A stretch of DNA of 64,000 nucleotides from Bacilli bacterium (GCA_918272565.1 CAKJYW010000006.1:1-64000); one strand, 5' to 3'. Positions 53,623 to 63,622 are shown, numbered from the stretch's first letter. Notes: generated from the letters alone by a model not told the origin. Program-made: numbers and translations.

Positions 53623-54323
53623 TTTGCTTCCTCCTTACTTAAGCGACGCGCTTCTTTTTCTTTGAATGCTTCTATTTCTTGTTTTTTGTTTGTTCTATAA
53701 GCTAAAAACGCTAAAACAACACCTAAAACTAAGAAACCACCAGTAGGCATTGTAAACATACTAATTGCATAATCTTTTAAAGGAGTAAACTTGATGTAAG
53801 GAATAAATGTTAGTGTCTTACCAAATGTAAATCCACCAGTTCCTAAAAGTTCTCTAAAGAAAGCAATAATAACAATCGCAAGTGTATATCCAATACCATT
53901 ACCAATAGCATCTAAGAACGAATCAAAGACACCATTTTTACTAGCGAATGCTTCAGCTCTACCAAGTACGATACAGTTAACAACAATCAAACTGATAAAT
54001 ACACCAAGCTTAGAATAAAGCTCAGGTAGATATGCTTGACTAAACATCTTAACGATAGTTACAAATGTAGCTATAACAACAATATAAACAGGAATCTTTA
54101 CTTCACTTGGAGTAATCTTACGAAGTAGGCTAATTACAATGTTTGATCCAATTAAAACAAACATAAATAATAATCCCATACCAAGTGCTGACTCAATTGA
54201 AGTTGTTGTGGCAAGAGCTGGACAAGTACCAAGCAGTGTAACAAATAAAGGATTTTCTTTAATTATTCCTTTAACAAGGGTTAAAATTCTAGGAGACTTT
54301 TCTACTTGTTTTTCGTTCATCAT
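53619..54323 (-). CDS. rnfE: Rnf complex subunit RnfE
   Basis: 234 residues with about six membrane helices; NPLFVTLLGTCPALATTTS and IVVNCIVLGRAEAFA contain the conserved Cys residues. It resembles RnfA and probably arose by duplication. 4-base overlaps with both neighbours. Confidence 0.94.
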   Translation of the reverse strand: MMNEKQVEKSPRILTLVKGIIKENPLFVTLLGTCPALATTTSIESALGMGLLFMFVLIGSNIVISLLRKITPSEVKIPVYIVVIATFVTIVKMFSQAYLPELYSKLGVFISLIVVNCIVLGRAEAFASKNGVFDSFLDAIGNGIGYTLAIVIIAFFRELLGTGGFTFGKTLTFIPYIKFTPLKDYAISMFTMPTGGFLVLGVVLAFLAYRTNKKQEIEAFKEKEARRLSKEEAK

Positions 54324-54859
54324 TCAAGTCCTCCTTTGAAATTTTCTTTAAAGTGGTCTAGAGCACTACTTACTAACGCTTTAACAAGTTTTGCGCCATA
54401 TGTTGCTCCACATTTAGTATCAACGTTATCGATTGAAGTTGTTGAAACATCACCTGTTTGATATGTAGCATTAACATGTTCTTCTACTTTAGAAGCAAAT
54501 GATTGACCATTTTCTAAAAATACAACCTTAGTTACATTACCATTCTTACTTACTCCAACTAAAAGAGTAATAATACCATAAGCGTTTTTACCACTTAATC
54601 TATATACATATCCAACTACTTCATCATTTTTAGTTGCTTTTGTAACTTTCTTGATTTCAGCTTCTCCACTCTCATCTAGCACTTCAAAGCTAGCTCCATC
54701 AAAGATTTCAGCTAATGCGCTATTTTCTTGTTTAATAGAATTCTCTATAATAATAGGTTCTGTAACCATATTAACAAGGACAATTAATGCTCCGCTAAGT
54801 CCCGCTACAAGCATTAAAACGATACTAATCTTAAAAATCTTCTTTATACTAAGTTTCAT
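54320..54859 (-). CDS. rnfG: Rnf complex subunit RnfG (flavin-carrying)
   Basis: 179 residues: one transmembrane helix (about 11-33) and an FMN-binding domain. The attachment motif reads DTKCGATYGAKLV near residue 147, a variant of the usual D-x-SGAT form; the Thr that would bear FMN is retained. It lies 9 bases after rnfD and would be modified by ApbE. Confidence 0.9.
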   Translation of the reverse strand: MKLSIKKIFKISIVLMLVAGLSGALIVLVNMVTEPIIIENSIKQENSALAEIFDGASFEVLDESGEAEIKKVTKATKNDEVVGYVYRLSGKNAYGIITLLVGVSKNGNVTKVVFLENGQSFASKVEEHVNATYQTGDVSTTSIDNVDTKCGATYGAKLVKALVSSALDHFKENFKGGLE

Positions 54860-54868
54860 TTTGCACCT

Positions 54869-55942
54869 CTAAAGCCCAAAGATAACAATAACTACAACTA
54901 TAGCTATCATTAATCCCCAAATTAAGAAATGTTTCCATGAATACTTATTAGTACTCCATTTGTAATAATCAATTACAGGAACAAACATATTACTAATTAA
55001 TATAGCAAAGGCTACACCTTCAGGATATGCCCCAACAAGTCTAATTAAAGCACTAATTAAACCAATCATAATACCAAAAGTAATTCTACCAGGACGAGTA
55101 ACAGGGCTTGTTACTGGGTCAGTTGCCATAAAGATAGCACCAAATAATAATCCTCCTGATAAAACTTGATATAACATAAAGATTACGCTGTTATCTGTTA
55201 ACTTTATTCCAGCAAATAGCATTACTAAAGCAAATGATAAAATCATTGATAGCATTACTCTAAAGTCAGCACTACGTCTAATAATTAGATATATTCCACC
55301 AGCTAAAATACATATCTTACTAACTTCACCCATTGATCCACTAACTGTACCAATGAATAAATTCTTAATAGTATCAAAGTTTACTACTGCTAAATCATTA
55401 GCTAAAGCACCAAGTGGAGTAGCTCCACTCATGACATCTACTCCAAATAATGGAGAAACGGAAGAATACGCAATATTACTACCAAAGCATACCATAGTAA
55501 TAACTCTACCTAAGGCAGCTGGGTTAAAGATGTTTCCACCTAATCCACCAAATACGAGTTTACCTAAAACGATACCGCTAACTGCTCCAACTAAAGTGTA
55601 ATACCACTTAGCTCCAGCAGGCATAATCATCGCAAAAATAACTGCACTAATTAATGGAGTTAAGATATTATTGATTGTTGCTTTGGATTTTGCATATTTA
55701 ATTCTATCTATAAACTTTTGTTTTGTTCCATCATATGGTTTCTTATTAGTTAAGAAAACAAATATAAACTCACACAAAAGCATTGATGCAATACTAATAA
55801 GTAAGACGCTAACTGCTCCAAATCCAAATTGTACTATTGAATATATTACAACAGGAACTAAAGCAATTAAGACATCAAGCATCATTCTTTTGACCGATGA
55901 GTCTTTATTTATATGTGGACTATTTTCTTTAATTAATCTCAT
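54869..55942 (-). CDS. rnfD: Rnf complex subunit RnfD
   Basis: 357 residues with about nine membrane helices. The covalent flavin motif MSGATPLGAL is near residue 175, and GGLGGNIFNPAALGR near 130 is typical. Along with RnfG it is the other likely ApbE target. Confidence 0.94.
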   Translation of the reverse strand: MRLIKENSPHINKDSSVKRMMLDVLIALVPVVIYSIVQFGFGAVSVLLISIASMLLCEFIFVFLTNKKPYDGTKQKFIDRIKYAKSKATINNILTPLISAVIFAMIMPAGAKWYYTLVGAVSGIVLGKLVFGGLGGNIFNPAALGRVITMVCFGSNIAYSSVSPLFGVDVMSGATPLGALANDLAVVNFDTIKNLFIGTVSGSMGEVSKICILAGGIYLIIRRSADFRVMLSMILSFALVMLFAGIKLTDNSVIFMLYQVLSGGLLFGAIFMATDPVTSPVTRPGRITFGIMIGLISALIRLVGAYPEGVAFAILISNMFVPVIDYYKWSTNKYSWKHFLIWGLMIAIVVVIVIFGL

Positions 55943-55950
55943 AGACTCAC

Positions 55951-57249
55951 CTACTTAATTAGTTTCTTTGCCTTTCTCATATATTCAGTAACAGGAATCT
56001 TAGATGTACATGAATATGAACATAGTCCACATTCAATACACTTCTTAACACCAAGTTTAATAATTGCATCTTTATCATTTGCTTTATAAGCATTCATTAT
56101 ACTAACAGGTTGCAATCCAACAGGACATGAATAAACACATGAAGCGCATCTTACACATGGCTCTTCAGTGTATTCGTGATGATTTAGAATAATTACACTA
56201 GTAACCGTTCTAGTAACAATTACATCATCTCTTACATGGCTTACACCCATCATTGGACCACCCAAGATAAATACTTTGTCTTTATCTTCATCAACATACC
56301 CGCCACAAAGCTTAATTAACTCTTGAACAGATGTTCCAACTCTAACTCTAAAGTTTTGAGGGAACTTGATACCATCTCCTGTTAAAGTGAAATATCTTTT
56401 AACAACAGGCAAATTATATTTAATAGCTTTGAATATACCTACAACTGTAGCTACATTGAAGTTCATAATGCCATATTTTGCAGGTAAGACGCCACTAGGA
56501 ATATCAATACCCAAAGCGCTCTTTATCATTGCTATTTCCCAACCTTGAGGATAGAAATTACCAACTCTAGCAATCTCTATTGGTAGTTCTGGGTAGCGTT
56601 GTCTAACAGCATCAAGTACTTCGTAGATATCATCGTACTTTTTCTTAATACAAATGATAGCTTTTTCTGCTTTAAATGCTTGTAAACAGTATTTGATACC
56701 AATCATGATTCTATCAGGCATTTCCATCATAAGACGATGGTCACTTGACAAATATGGTTCACATTCAATACCATTTAGTAATATATATTTAATAGGGTCT
56801 TTTGTTTGGAATTTGATATAAGTTGGGAAAGATGATCCACCCATACCAACAACAGCACAGTTTTTAATAATCTCTGCCATTTCATCTTTAGTAAGTTTAC
56901 TAATCTCTTCATCAGTTCTTTCATGAACTGATTCATCGAAAGTATTCTTCATATCATTCTTAATTTGAATGAAATCAACCATCTTACCAGCTCTATGGAA
57001 CTTCTTCACAGTCCCAACAATCGTACCACTTACTGTTGAGTGAATTGGTTGATCGAAATATCCACCATGTCTCATACCAATTACGGTACCAATTTTTACA
57101 TAATCACCTGGCTTACAGTAAATCTCACTAGTTCCACATCTAGCATTAGTCACTGCAAGATAAACATATTCAGGATCAACATAGCGAATTGTTGGTAGAG
57201 ATTTAGTTAATTTTCTTATATCCTTTATTCCCCTAGTTTTCTCAATCAT
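55951..57249 (-). CDS. rnfC: Rnf complex subunit RnfC
   Basis: 432 residues; a soluble subunit with an N-terminal barrel-sandwich hybrid (HSTVSGTIVG), NADH/FMN site (MGGSSFPTYIKF, LLNGIECEPYLSSDH), a SLBB domain and two C-terminal [4Fe-4S] motifs CVRCASCVYSCPVGL and CIECGLCSYSC. It is the NAD-side subunit of the complex and the first gene of the operon, following a strong promoter. Confidence 0.94.
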   Translation of the reverse strand: MIEKTRGIKDIRKLTKSLPTIRYVDPEYVYLAVTNARCGTSEIYCKPGDYVKIGTVIGMRHGGYFDQPIHSTVSGTIVGTVKKFHRAGKMVDFIQIKNDMKNTFDESVHERTDEEISKLTKDEMAEIIKNCAVVGMGGSSFPTYIKFQTKDPIKYILLNGIECEPYLSSDHRLMMEMPDRIMIGIKYCLQAFKAEKAIICIKKKYDDIYEVLDAVRQRYPELPIEIARVGNFYPQGWEIAMIKSALGIDIPSGVLPAKYGIMNFNVATVVGIFKAIKYNLPVVKRYFTLTGDGIKFPQNFRVRVGTSVQELIKLCGGYVDEDKDKVFILGGPMMGVSHVRDDVIVTRTVTSVIILNHHEYTEEPCVRCASCVYSCPVGLQPVSIMNAYKANDKDAIIKLGVKKCIECGLCSYSCTSKIPVTEYMRKAKKLIK

Positions 57250-57277
57250 CTTTACTATTTTCCTTTCACACTTTTGT

Positions 57278-57306
57278 ATTATACTCTAAAAGTGCATCTT
57301 TATCAA
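57278..57306 (-). promoter_or_regulatory. Promoter of the Rnf operon
   Basis: TTGATA (57306-57301), 17-base spacer and TATAAT (57283-57278) on the minus strand, 29 bases before the rnfC start. Confidence 0.8.
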
Positions 57307-57327
57307 TACAATAAATAACCTCCAAAC

Positions 57328-57356
57328 TTGAAAAGGTGGAAAAATTGTAGTAGAAT
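57328..57356 (+). promoter_or_regulatory. Promoter of the second zinc-ribbon gene
   Basis: TTGAAA (57328-57333), 17-base spacer and TAGAAT (57351-57356). It is divergent from the Rnf promoter; the two -35s are 21 bases apart. Confidence 0.75.
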
Positions 57357-57383
57357 ACTAATACAAGAAAGGTATCAAAAAAT

Positions 57384-57923
57384 ATGAAATGTTTAAATTG
57401 TGGTCAAGAAATCACATTAGAAAATTCTAAATATTGTAATAATTGTGGAACTAAACTACCATCAAGAAAAAAGCAATGCCCAACATGCGCTAAATTAAAT
57501 GATGGAGAAGCTCTATTTTGTAAATATTGTGGAACAAGTTTAGATGAAGCTGAAATAATCTATATTGAAGAGGCTAAGCCTGTTGAAGCTAAACCCGTTG
57601 AAACAGAAGAAGATTATAGTAAACCACCAAAGAAAATAAGATTATTCGCTCTTTTAGGTTTCTTACTTGCATTTTCACCTATAATGTTTAGTCAAACTAA
57701 GGTTGCATCATTCATAATTTCATTAATAATATTAATAAAATTAGCTAAACTAAAGAAAGAACATCCTGAAATGAATTCAAAGAAACAAAAAGTATTTGCT
57801 ATTTTAGGTATGATTTTTTCAATTGCTTTCTTAATAATAATGGTATTATTCTATATATTCTTGCTATTTACACCAAATCTTGTACAAGATTTATTACAAG
57901 AAATACCTGAATATTTTGTATAA
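57384..57923 (+). CDS. Double zinc-ribbon membrane protein
   Basis: 179 residues: two zinc ribbons (CLNCGQ and CNNCGT; CPTCAK and CKYCGT, residues 3-52), an acidic linker (55-80) with a Glu-Ala-Lys-Pro-Val-Glu repeat, and two hydrophobic segments (about 85-110 and 130-165). It has the same plan as the protein at 26986-27438, which has one ribbon. Divergent from the Rnf operon. Function unknown; family members in Firmicutes often cluster with unrelated genes. Confidence 0.75.
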   Translation: MKCLNCGQEITLENSKYCNNCGTKLPSRKKQCPTCAKLNDGEALFCKYCGTSLDEAEIIYIEEAKPVEAKPVETEEDYSKPPKKIRLFALLGFLLAFSPIMFSQTKVASFIISLIILIKLAKLKKEHPEMNSKKQKVFAILGMIFSIAFLIIMVLFYIFLLFTPNLVQDLLQEIPEYFV

Positions 57924-57956
57924 AAAAATAAGGAGAGGATTAATCCTCTCCTTTTT
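57922..57956. terminator. Bidirectional terminator
   Basis: A perfect 24-base palindrome (57930-57953: AAGGAGAGGATTAATCCTCTCC and its last TT) with a T run after it on the plus strand and a T-rich tract on the minus strand. It serves the zinc-ribbon gene and the converging giant gene. Confidence 0.85.
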
Positions 57957-57962
57957 CACATA

Positions 57963-60120
57963 TTAGTGACTAACATTAGTTGTGAAGTTATCACCGGTAG
58001 GGTCAGTACCATATGTGTTACCTGTTGCATCAATTGAACAATTTGTAGATGCATGGTTACCATTTGCTACATATTTTTGAGTATATGTTGCGGAAGTTTT
58101 ATTCAATGTGATAGTTACTTCACCTAATGTACAATTGAATGTGTTACCTGTTGCAGTATATGTATTAGATTTTGTTACTCTATCAATTAATATTGGAAGA
58201 TATACTGTTCCAGTAAATGTATTGTTATTAACTTGTACATATTTATATGAGTCAGTATTGTTAGAAGGTCCAATTACAATTGCTACACCTGATACATTGT
58301 TGAAGCTATTGCCATTTGCTTCAACAACAGCCATATTAGCAGTTGCAGGTAAGTAACTTACCCAATTCAAATGAATTGCGTTTCCAACAATATTGCTGAA
58401 TGTGTTACCATTAAGCAATAGTTTTTCACCACTAGCACCTTTTGTCTTGTCATTTACATAGAAGGCATATGTAGCACTAATATCAGCAAAGATATTATCA
58501 ACTAACTCAAGATTATATAAGTTATCTAACCAGATCATTGAAGAAGCACCGAAGCCTTTTTGTGTTGTAAATGCGTTGTGACTAATATTGATATTATGAC
58601 TATAACTATTTGCTGATTCAGTAAAGTAAATGAATCCCTTACCTGTTGTAGTTACACTAACTTTATTGTTCATAAATGTGAATGCACCAAGGTTAGTTGC
58701 TGGAGCATTTGCTGTACCAGCTGTACCAGCAGTATTAACAATTTGAGATGCACCTACAAAATCAATACCCTTAAATGCTACACTTGACAATTCCTTAGCA
58801 ATTGTAATCTTACTTGTTAAGAATACATCTGGATAACGTTCAAGATCATCAAGTTCTTTATCACCATTTAATGACATGATAGTGATAGCTTTATCAATAC
58901 TTAAGTTTTCACTATACTCTCCAGGAGTAACTACTATTATACTTCCTGCAGGAGCAGCAGCTAATGCTTCAGTGATTGTGTCATAACCTTTCTTAGTAAT
59001 ACCAGTATATGAACCAACAACATAATAAATATCCATAGCATTAATTTTATCAATTAATGTGAATTGTATTGTATCATAATTAACTGCGCCTACAAACAAC
59101 TTATCGCTAGGGAATAAATCATTACTATTGCCATCATAATATAAGCAATCAGTCATGTCTAGTGTAACAGGACTAGTTGTGCCATTATTAGCTGAATTGT
59201 TCTTTGCATATAGAGTTTTAGGAACATCGTAGAATTGATTATATCTAGCCATCAAGTTAGCACCTGAACTAGAACGTTCTACATAAATGCAAGTTGCTAC
59301 TGTCTTGAATTCGTTAAAATTAATTTTAATTTCAGAATATACGTCAGTATTATTCATTGTTCCTAGATGAATTCCTTCACCGCTAACATTTTCAAACTTA
59401 TTATAACTAATAGATACTTTAGCAGTTGCAACAAATGGACTTAACCAATTAATCCACATTCCGTTTCCTGTTATATTCTTGAACATATTATATTCAAATA
59501 CTGAAGTTTCACCTGCCATACCCTTAGATGTATCATTAATATAGAATACATTTTCAGCAGTAATGTTTTCGAATGAATTTCCAGTCATTTCAATATCAAC
59601 ATCATTATCAAGTCTTATCATAGCACTTGCACCAAATCCAGCGCTTGTTGTGAATGTATTATCATTAATCTTGATATTATGACTATATGAGTGTTTTGCT
59701 TCTGTGAAATAAATAAATGCACCTGAAGCAGTAGTTACATTAACAGTATTATTAATGAATGTGAATGCACCAAGGTTAGTTTTTGTTGCAGAATTAGATG
59801 ATCCTGCAGTACCAGCAGTATTAACAACTTTAGATGCACCAGTAAAGTTGATACCCTTAATAGCTACATTTGTTAATTCCTTAGCTATTGTAATAGTACC
59901 AGTGTATGTAACCTCTAGATAACGATCAAGAGCATCTAGAGCTTTATCGCCATTCAATGACATTATTGTACAAGCTTTACTAATTGTGAAGCTTTCATTA
60001 TAAGTTCCTGGAAGAAGTACAACTATACCATTTGCAGGAACAGCAGCTATAGCTTCAGCAATTGTTGCATAACCTTGTTTAGTTACGCCAACATATGAGC
60101 CAACTACTACATATTCATCT
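57963..60120 (-). repeat. Tandem duplication of a beta-helix unit inside the surface protein gene
   Basis: Two copies of about 1.07 kb (59031-60120 and 57963-59030) encode matching segments: both run VVGSY, TIMSLNGDK, an NTAGTAG stretch followed by NLGAFTF, and YSHNI. DNA similarity is also visible, for example the AATGCACCAAGGTTAGTT stretch near 59765 and 58680. Differences are scattered, so the duplication is not recent. Confidence 0.8.
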
Positions 60121-63100
60121 TCTTCATTAATCTTTTCAAGTAGAGGAGGTTCATCGTACCAATCATCCATTGTCTCTTGCATGTTAGAGAACCACCAAGC
60201 TTCAGGTTGACCTAAATCAGAGTAGTTCTTATCAATGTCGAATAATCCTTCAGTACATGAATTAGTTGGTTTATCAACATAATAATCGCCAGCATTTAAT
60301 ACGATATTCTTGAATTTATTTTCATTGATGTGTACTTCAACATATTCTGGATGAGACATCTTTCCGCTTGCTGTTGAATTTCTTACACGAATTGCACCCC
60401 AAGTGTTCTTGCTTAGCATTCCACCATTGAATACATTATTCTTAATGTTAATAACTGCTTTGATTCCATCAACTTTTGCTTCACGCATATCAACACAAGT
60501 GTTATTAGCATTAATGAACATATTGTTTTCGATGCTATATGTACCATTACCAATATATCTAATCATAATAAATGATTGGTTAGTATTTTCAAATACGTTA
60601 TAAGAAATAGTTACATCACCATCAACAAGATCATATCCTCTAATAGTGTCATATACACCATTACCAGTAAATGTATTATTTTCAATATCAATATCTTTTG
60701 CTGTAGAATCAAATCTAATACCACGTAGAGCTTTTACAGTTGCAGTGTTATTAGTGAATGTGAATCCTGTAACAGGAACACCAAATCTTACAAATCCACT
60801 AATAGCATCACTATCGTGTACAACATTAGTAAATGTACAATTAGTAATTGTGATGTCTTTAACACCAGCTGTACCTGTTGTTGTGTCGATATATGCTTTT
60901 TCAATGAATGTAGCACCATCAATTGTTAATCTTTCAACGCCATCACTAATTATAATAGGCTTACTGAATGTTGTTCCAGTTGCTTGAATAGTCAAGCCAC
61001 TCTTAGAAATTGATAGAGATTCATCACATGTGAATGCACCTAACTCAATAACATCTTTTTCTTGAGCTGCAGCTAACGCAGCACTAACTGTAGCATATTG
61101 AGTCTCACCAATAAATACATCTGTTGTAACAACATTGATATTTAGAGTTGCTGCAAATGCACCACTATCTTGTGCTGTTGCAGTGATTACGCATGTACCA
61201 GCCTTAAGAGCTTGAGCTTCACCAGTGTCTTCATTGATTGTCATAACTGTAGAATCAGATGAACTCCACTTAATTGGTGAATTAGAATCAATGATAGATT
61301 CATCAGCACGCTTTGTTGCAACATCAACAGAGAAGTTTCTTAACTTACCAGCAGTAATTAATCCAGATCCCTTAATAGTCATTCCTTCAACATTATCATA
61401 AACTTTTAGTTTATATTCAGTTGAGTAGTTAGGATTAGTAACTGATGTAGCAGTAACTGTTACATTTCCACCTTTAAGTGCTGTTAATTTATTGTTCTTA
61501 TCAACACTAACAATTCCTGGCTCACTAAATGACCAAGTAACTTTAGTATTTGCTCCTTCAGGAGTAGCAGTAATAGTTAATGTTTCAGTATCAGCAATAT
61601 GTAATGTAGCACTATTATTGCTAATAGCAATTGAAGTTGTCTTAGGGAATACTGTTAGTGTGTAAGAAGCACTAACGCCACCAGCAGTAGCACTAATTAC
61701 AGTTGTACCCATTGATTTAGCTACAAGCTTGCCTTCTTCAAAGGCAGCTACAGCCTCGTTACTACTTGACCAAACGATGTTAGAAACATTTGCGTTTGCA
61801 GGAACAACCTTAGCAACTAAAGTTGATGTTTGTTCAAGTTCAAGTAATGCACTTTCACCATCAATTTCAATAGCTGTTGGAAGGATTTCATCCCAAATAG
61901 CAAGTAATGTAACATTACGTTCTACTTCCCAAATCAAATAATCAAATCTTTCTCCATTTTCTGCCCAACCCATGAATTGGTATCCATCTCTAGTTGGGAA
62001 TGGAAGTGAGAAGCTTTGACCAAATACAACATTGAATGTCTTAGTTCCAGCTAAAACTCCACCGTTTGCGTCAACTGTTACAGTGTAAGTTGCTGCAGTC
62101 CATTTAGCCTCAATTGTTAAATTAGACTTTCTATTCCATGTTGTTTCAGTATACTTCTTATCTCCTTCAAACCAGCCATCAAAACTATGACCAGCTCTCT
62201 TTGGAGTTGGAAGTGTGAATGTCTCACCATATTCAAGTTCTAACTTAGTAACATCAGCTTGTCCGCCACCAAGGTTTAGAGTAAGAGTATATTTAGTAAC
62301 ACTCCATTTTGCCTTTAGTGTTAAGTCTGATGTTAGTTCAAACTTAGTTGCAGTAAACTTTTCTTCACCATTGAACCAACCTTCAAAAGTATAATTTTCT
62401 TTTGTTGGAGTTGGTAAAGATAAAGATCCACCATAAGAAACACTTAGAGTTGTTTGAGATAATGCATCTCCACCATTAACATCTAATGTTACAGTGTACT
62501 TATTAGCTTCAAAACTTGCTTTGATAGTAGTATCTTGTTTCTTACTCCAAGCGCCACTTTCAATCTTTTCAGTTCCAATAAACCAACCTAAGAACTTATA
62601 TCCAGTCTTAGTTAGTGTAGGAAGAGTAAGTGTATCGCCAACTCTTAATTCAAAACTAGATTGAGTTAGTCCATCACCACCATTAGCATCTAATGTAACA
62701 TTAAATACTGCTTTTTCCCATTTAGCTGTTACTGATAGATTAGAAGTTAATTCATATTTTCCATCTTCAACTTTTAATGTTCCATTATACCAACCTAAGA
62801 AATCATATTTATCTTTTGTTGGAATAGGAAGAGTGTAATTTTCACCATATTTAACATCGATAGATGTTTCAGCAAGTGTTCCACCATCAGGATTTAAACT
62901 GATTTTATAAAGTTGTGCTTCCCACTTAGCTTTTAAAGTCATATCTGAAGCAGTAGTGTATTTTCCATCTTCTACTTTTTCTTCTCCCTTAAACCATCCT
63001 AAGAATGTGTATCCTTTCTTAGTAGGTCTAGGTAGATAAACTGTATCTCCAAATGCAACATTTAATTCTGTCTTGCCTTCTCCACCATCTAGATCAAAAG

Positions 63101-63548
63101 TAATAGTATATACTTTTGCTCTCCAGTGAGCAGTCAATGTTTGATTTGCAGTAACAGAATAAGCACCATCTTCAAATCTGTCTTCTCCAAGGAACCAGCC
63201 AACAAAGTCGTATCCTTCTTTAGTAGGATTTTCAACAGCAACTGTTCCGCCTTCATATGAAATAACATTGCTTCTAACAACAAAGTCTTCGCCTTCTTTA
63301 ACTTTGAAGCTAGTAACAGGCATTGATCCACCATCAAGGTTTAATGTGATAGTGTAATAAGTAGCATCAGGATCTACTTCAGTATGTCCAGGGTCTTCTT
63401 CACCTGGTTCTACTGCACTTGAGCTAGTGCCTTCATGAGGATCTTCTTCATCAGGTGTCTTGTTTGCTTCACACGAAGCAACAAAGAACAATGAGAAAAT
63501 CATCAAAAAGACCATTAACGTTTTCCACAAAAAACTACCTTTTTTCAA
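57963..63548 (-). CDS. Giant surface lipoprotein: InlB-type repeats, Ig-like domains, beta-helix units
   Basis: 1861 residues starting at TTG 63548, with AAGGAGG 8 bases before; the in-frame ATG at 63590 has no ribosome binding site and lies in the terminator T run. The signal peptide ends at lipobox VASC near residue 26. Residues about 60-554 hold seven repeats of about 70 residues (Listeria-Bacteroides/InlB beta-grasp type, each with a GW(F/Y) or GWA core). Residues about 555-805 hold three BIG2-type Ig-like domains. Then come three right-handed beta-helix units (about 806-1142, 1143-1505 and 1506-1861), of which the last two are close copies. No enzymatic site is evident; adhesion or polysaccharide binding is an inference. 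Confidence 0.85.
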   Translation of the reverse strand: MKKGSFLWKTLMVFLMIFSLFFVASCEANKTPDEEDPHEGTSSSAVEPGEEDPGHTEVDPDATYYTITLNLDGGSMPVTSFKVKEGEDFVVRSNVISYEGGTVAVENPTKEGYDFVGWFLGEDRFEDGAYSVTANQTLTAHWRAKVYTITFDLDGGEGKTELNVAFGDTVYLPRPTKKGYTFLGWFKGEEKVEDGKYTTASDMTLKAKWEAQLYKISLNPDGGTLAETSIDVKYGENYTLPIPTKDKYDFLGWYNGTLKVEDGKYELTSNLSVTAKWEKAVFNVTLDANGGDGLTQSSFELRVGDTLTLPTLTKTGYKFLGWFIGTEKIESGAWSKKQDTTIKASFEANKYTVTLDVNGGDALSQTTLSVSYGGSLSLPTPTKENYTFEGWFNGEEKFTATKFELTSDLTLKAKWSVTKYTLTLNLGGGQADVTKLELEYGETFTLPTPKRAGHSFDGWFEGDKKYTETTWNRKSNLTIEAKWTAATYTVTVDANGGVLAGTKTFNVVFGQSFSLPFPTRDGYQFMGWAENGERFDYLIWEVERNVTLLAIWDEILPTAIEIDGESALLELEQTSTLVAKVVPANANVSNIVWSSSNEAVAAFEEGKLVAKSMGTTVISATAGGVSASYTLTVFPKTTSIAISNNSATLHIADTETLTITATPEGANTKVTWSFSEPGIVSVDKNNKLTALKGGNVTVTATSVTNPNYSTEYKLKVYDNVEGMTIKGSGLITAGKLRNFSVDVATKRADESIIDSNSPIKWSSSDSTVMTINEDTGEAQALKAGTCVITATAQDSGAFAATLNINVVTTDVFIGETQYATVSAALAAAQEKDVIELGAFTCDESLSISKSGLTIQATGTTFSKPIIISDGVERLTIDGATFIEKAYIDTTTGTAGVKDITITNCTFTNVVHDSDAISGFVRFGVPVTGFTFTNNTATVKALRGIRFDSTAKDIDIENNTFTGNGVYDTIRGYDLVDGDVTISYNVFENTNQSFIMIRYIGNGTYSIENNMFINANNTCVDMREAKVDGIKAVINIKNNVFNGGMLSKNTWGAIRVRNSTASGKMSHPEYVEVHINENKFKNIVLNAGDYYVDKPTNSCTEGLFDIDKNYSDLGQPEAWWFSNMQETMDDWYDEPPLLEKINEEDEYVVVGSYVGVTKQGYATIAEAIAAVPANGIVVLLPGTYNESFTISKACTIMSLNGDKALDALDRYLEVTYTGTITIAKELTNVAIKGINFTGASKVVNTAGTAGSSNSATKTNLGAFTFINNTVNVTTASGAFIYFTEAKHSYSHNIKINDNTFTTSAGFGASAMIRLDNDVDIEMTGNSFENITAENVFYINDTSKGMAGETSVFEYNMFKNITGNGMWINWLSPFVATAKVSISYNKFENVSGEGIHLGTMNNTDVYSEIKINFNEFKTVATCIYVERSSSGANLMARYNQFYDVPKTLYAKNNSANNGTTSPVTLDMTDCLYYDGNSNDLFPSDKLFVGAVNYDTIQFTLIDKINAMDIYYVVGSYTGITKKGYDTITEALAAAPAGSIIVVTPGEYSENLSIDKAITIMSLNGDKELDDLERYPDVFLTSKITIAKELSSVAFKGIDFVGASQIVNTAGTAGTANAPATNLGAFTFMNNKVSVTTTGKGFIYFTESANSYSHNINISHNAFTTQKGFGASSMIWLDNLYNLELVDNIFADISATYAFYVNDKTKGASGEKLLLNGNTFSNIVGNAIHLNWVSYLPATANMAVVEANGNSFNNVSGVAIVIGPSNNTDSYKYVQVNNNTFTGTVYLPILIDRVTKSNTYTATGNTFNCTLGEVTITLNKTSATYTQKYVANGNHASTNCSIDATGNTYGTDPTGDNFTTNVSH

Positions 63549-63589
63549 TTTGATTTTCCTCCTTATAGTAGCTAATTGTAATACAACCA

Positions 63590-63622
63590 TAAAAAAATCT
63601 AGGTAATGGTGTTACCTAGATT
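63590..63622 (-). terminator. Leader terminator upstream of the giant surface protein gene
   Basis: On the minus strand AATCTAGGTAA (63622-63612) pairs perfectly with TTACCTAGATT (63606-63596) around a 5-base loop, followed by T7. It lies between the promoter and the start codon, so it can only act by attenuating this gene's own transcript. Confidence 0.85.

Noticed and set aside
61880-63370. DNA-level tandem repeat array in the first third of the giant gene
   Set aside because: The seven InlB-type units are similar in protein but diverged in DNA, so this is protein domain repetition rather than a nucleotide repeat.
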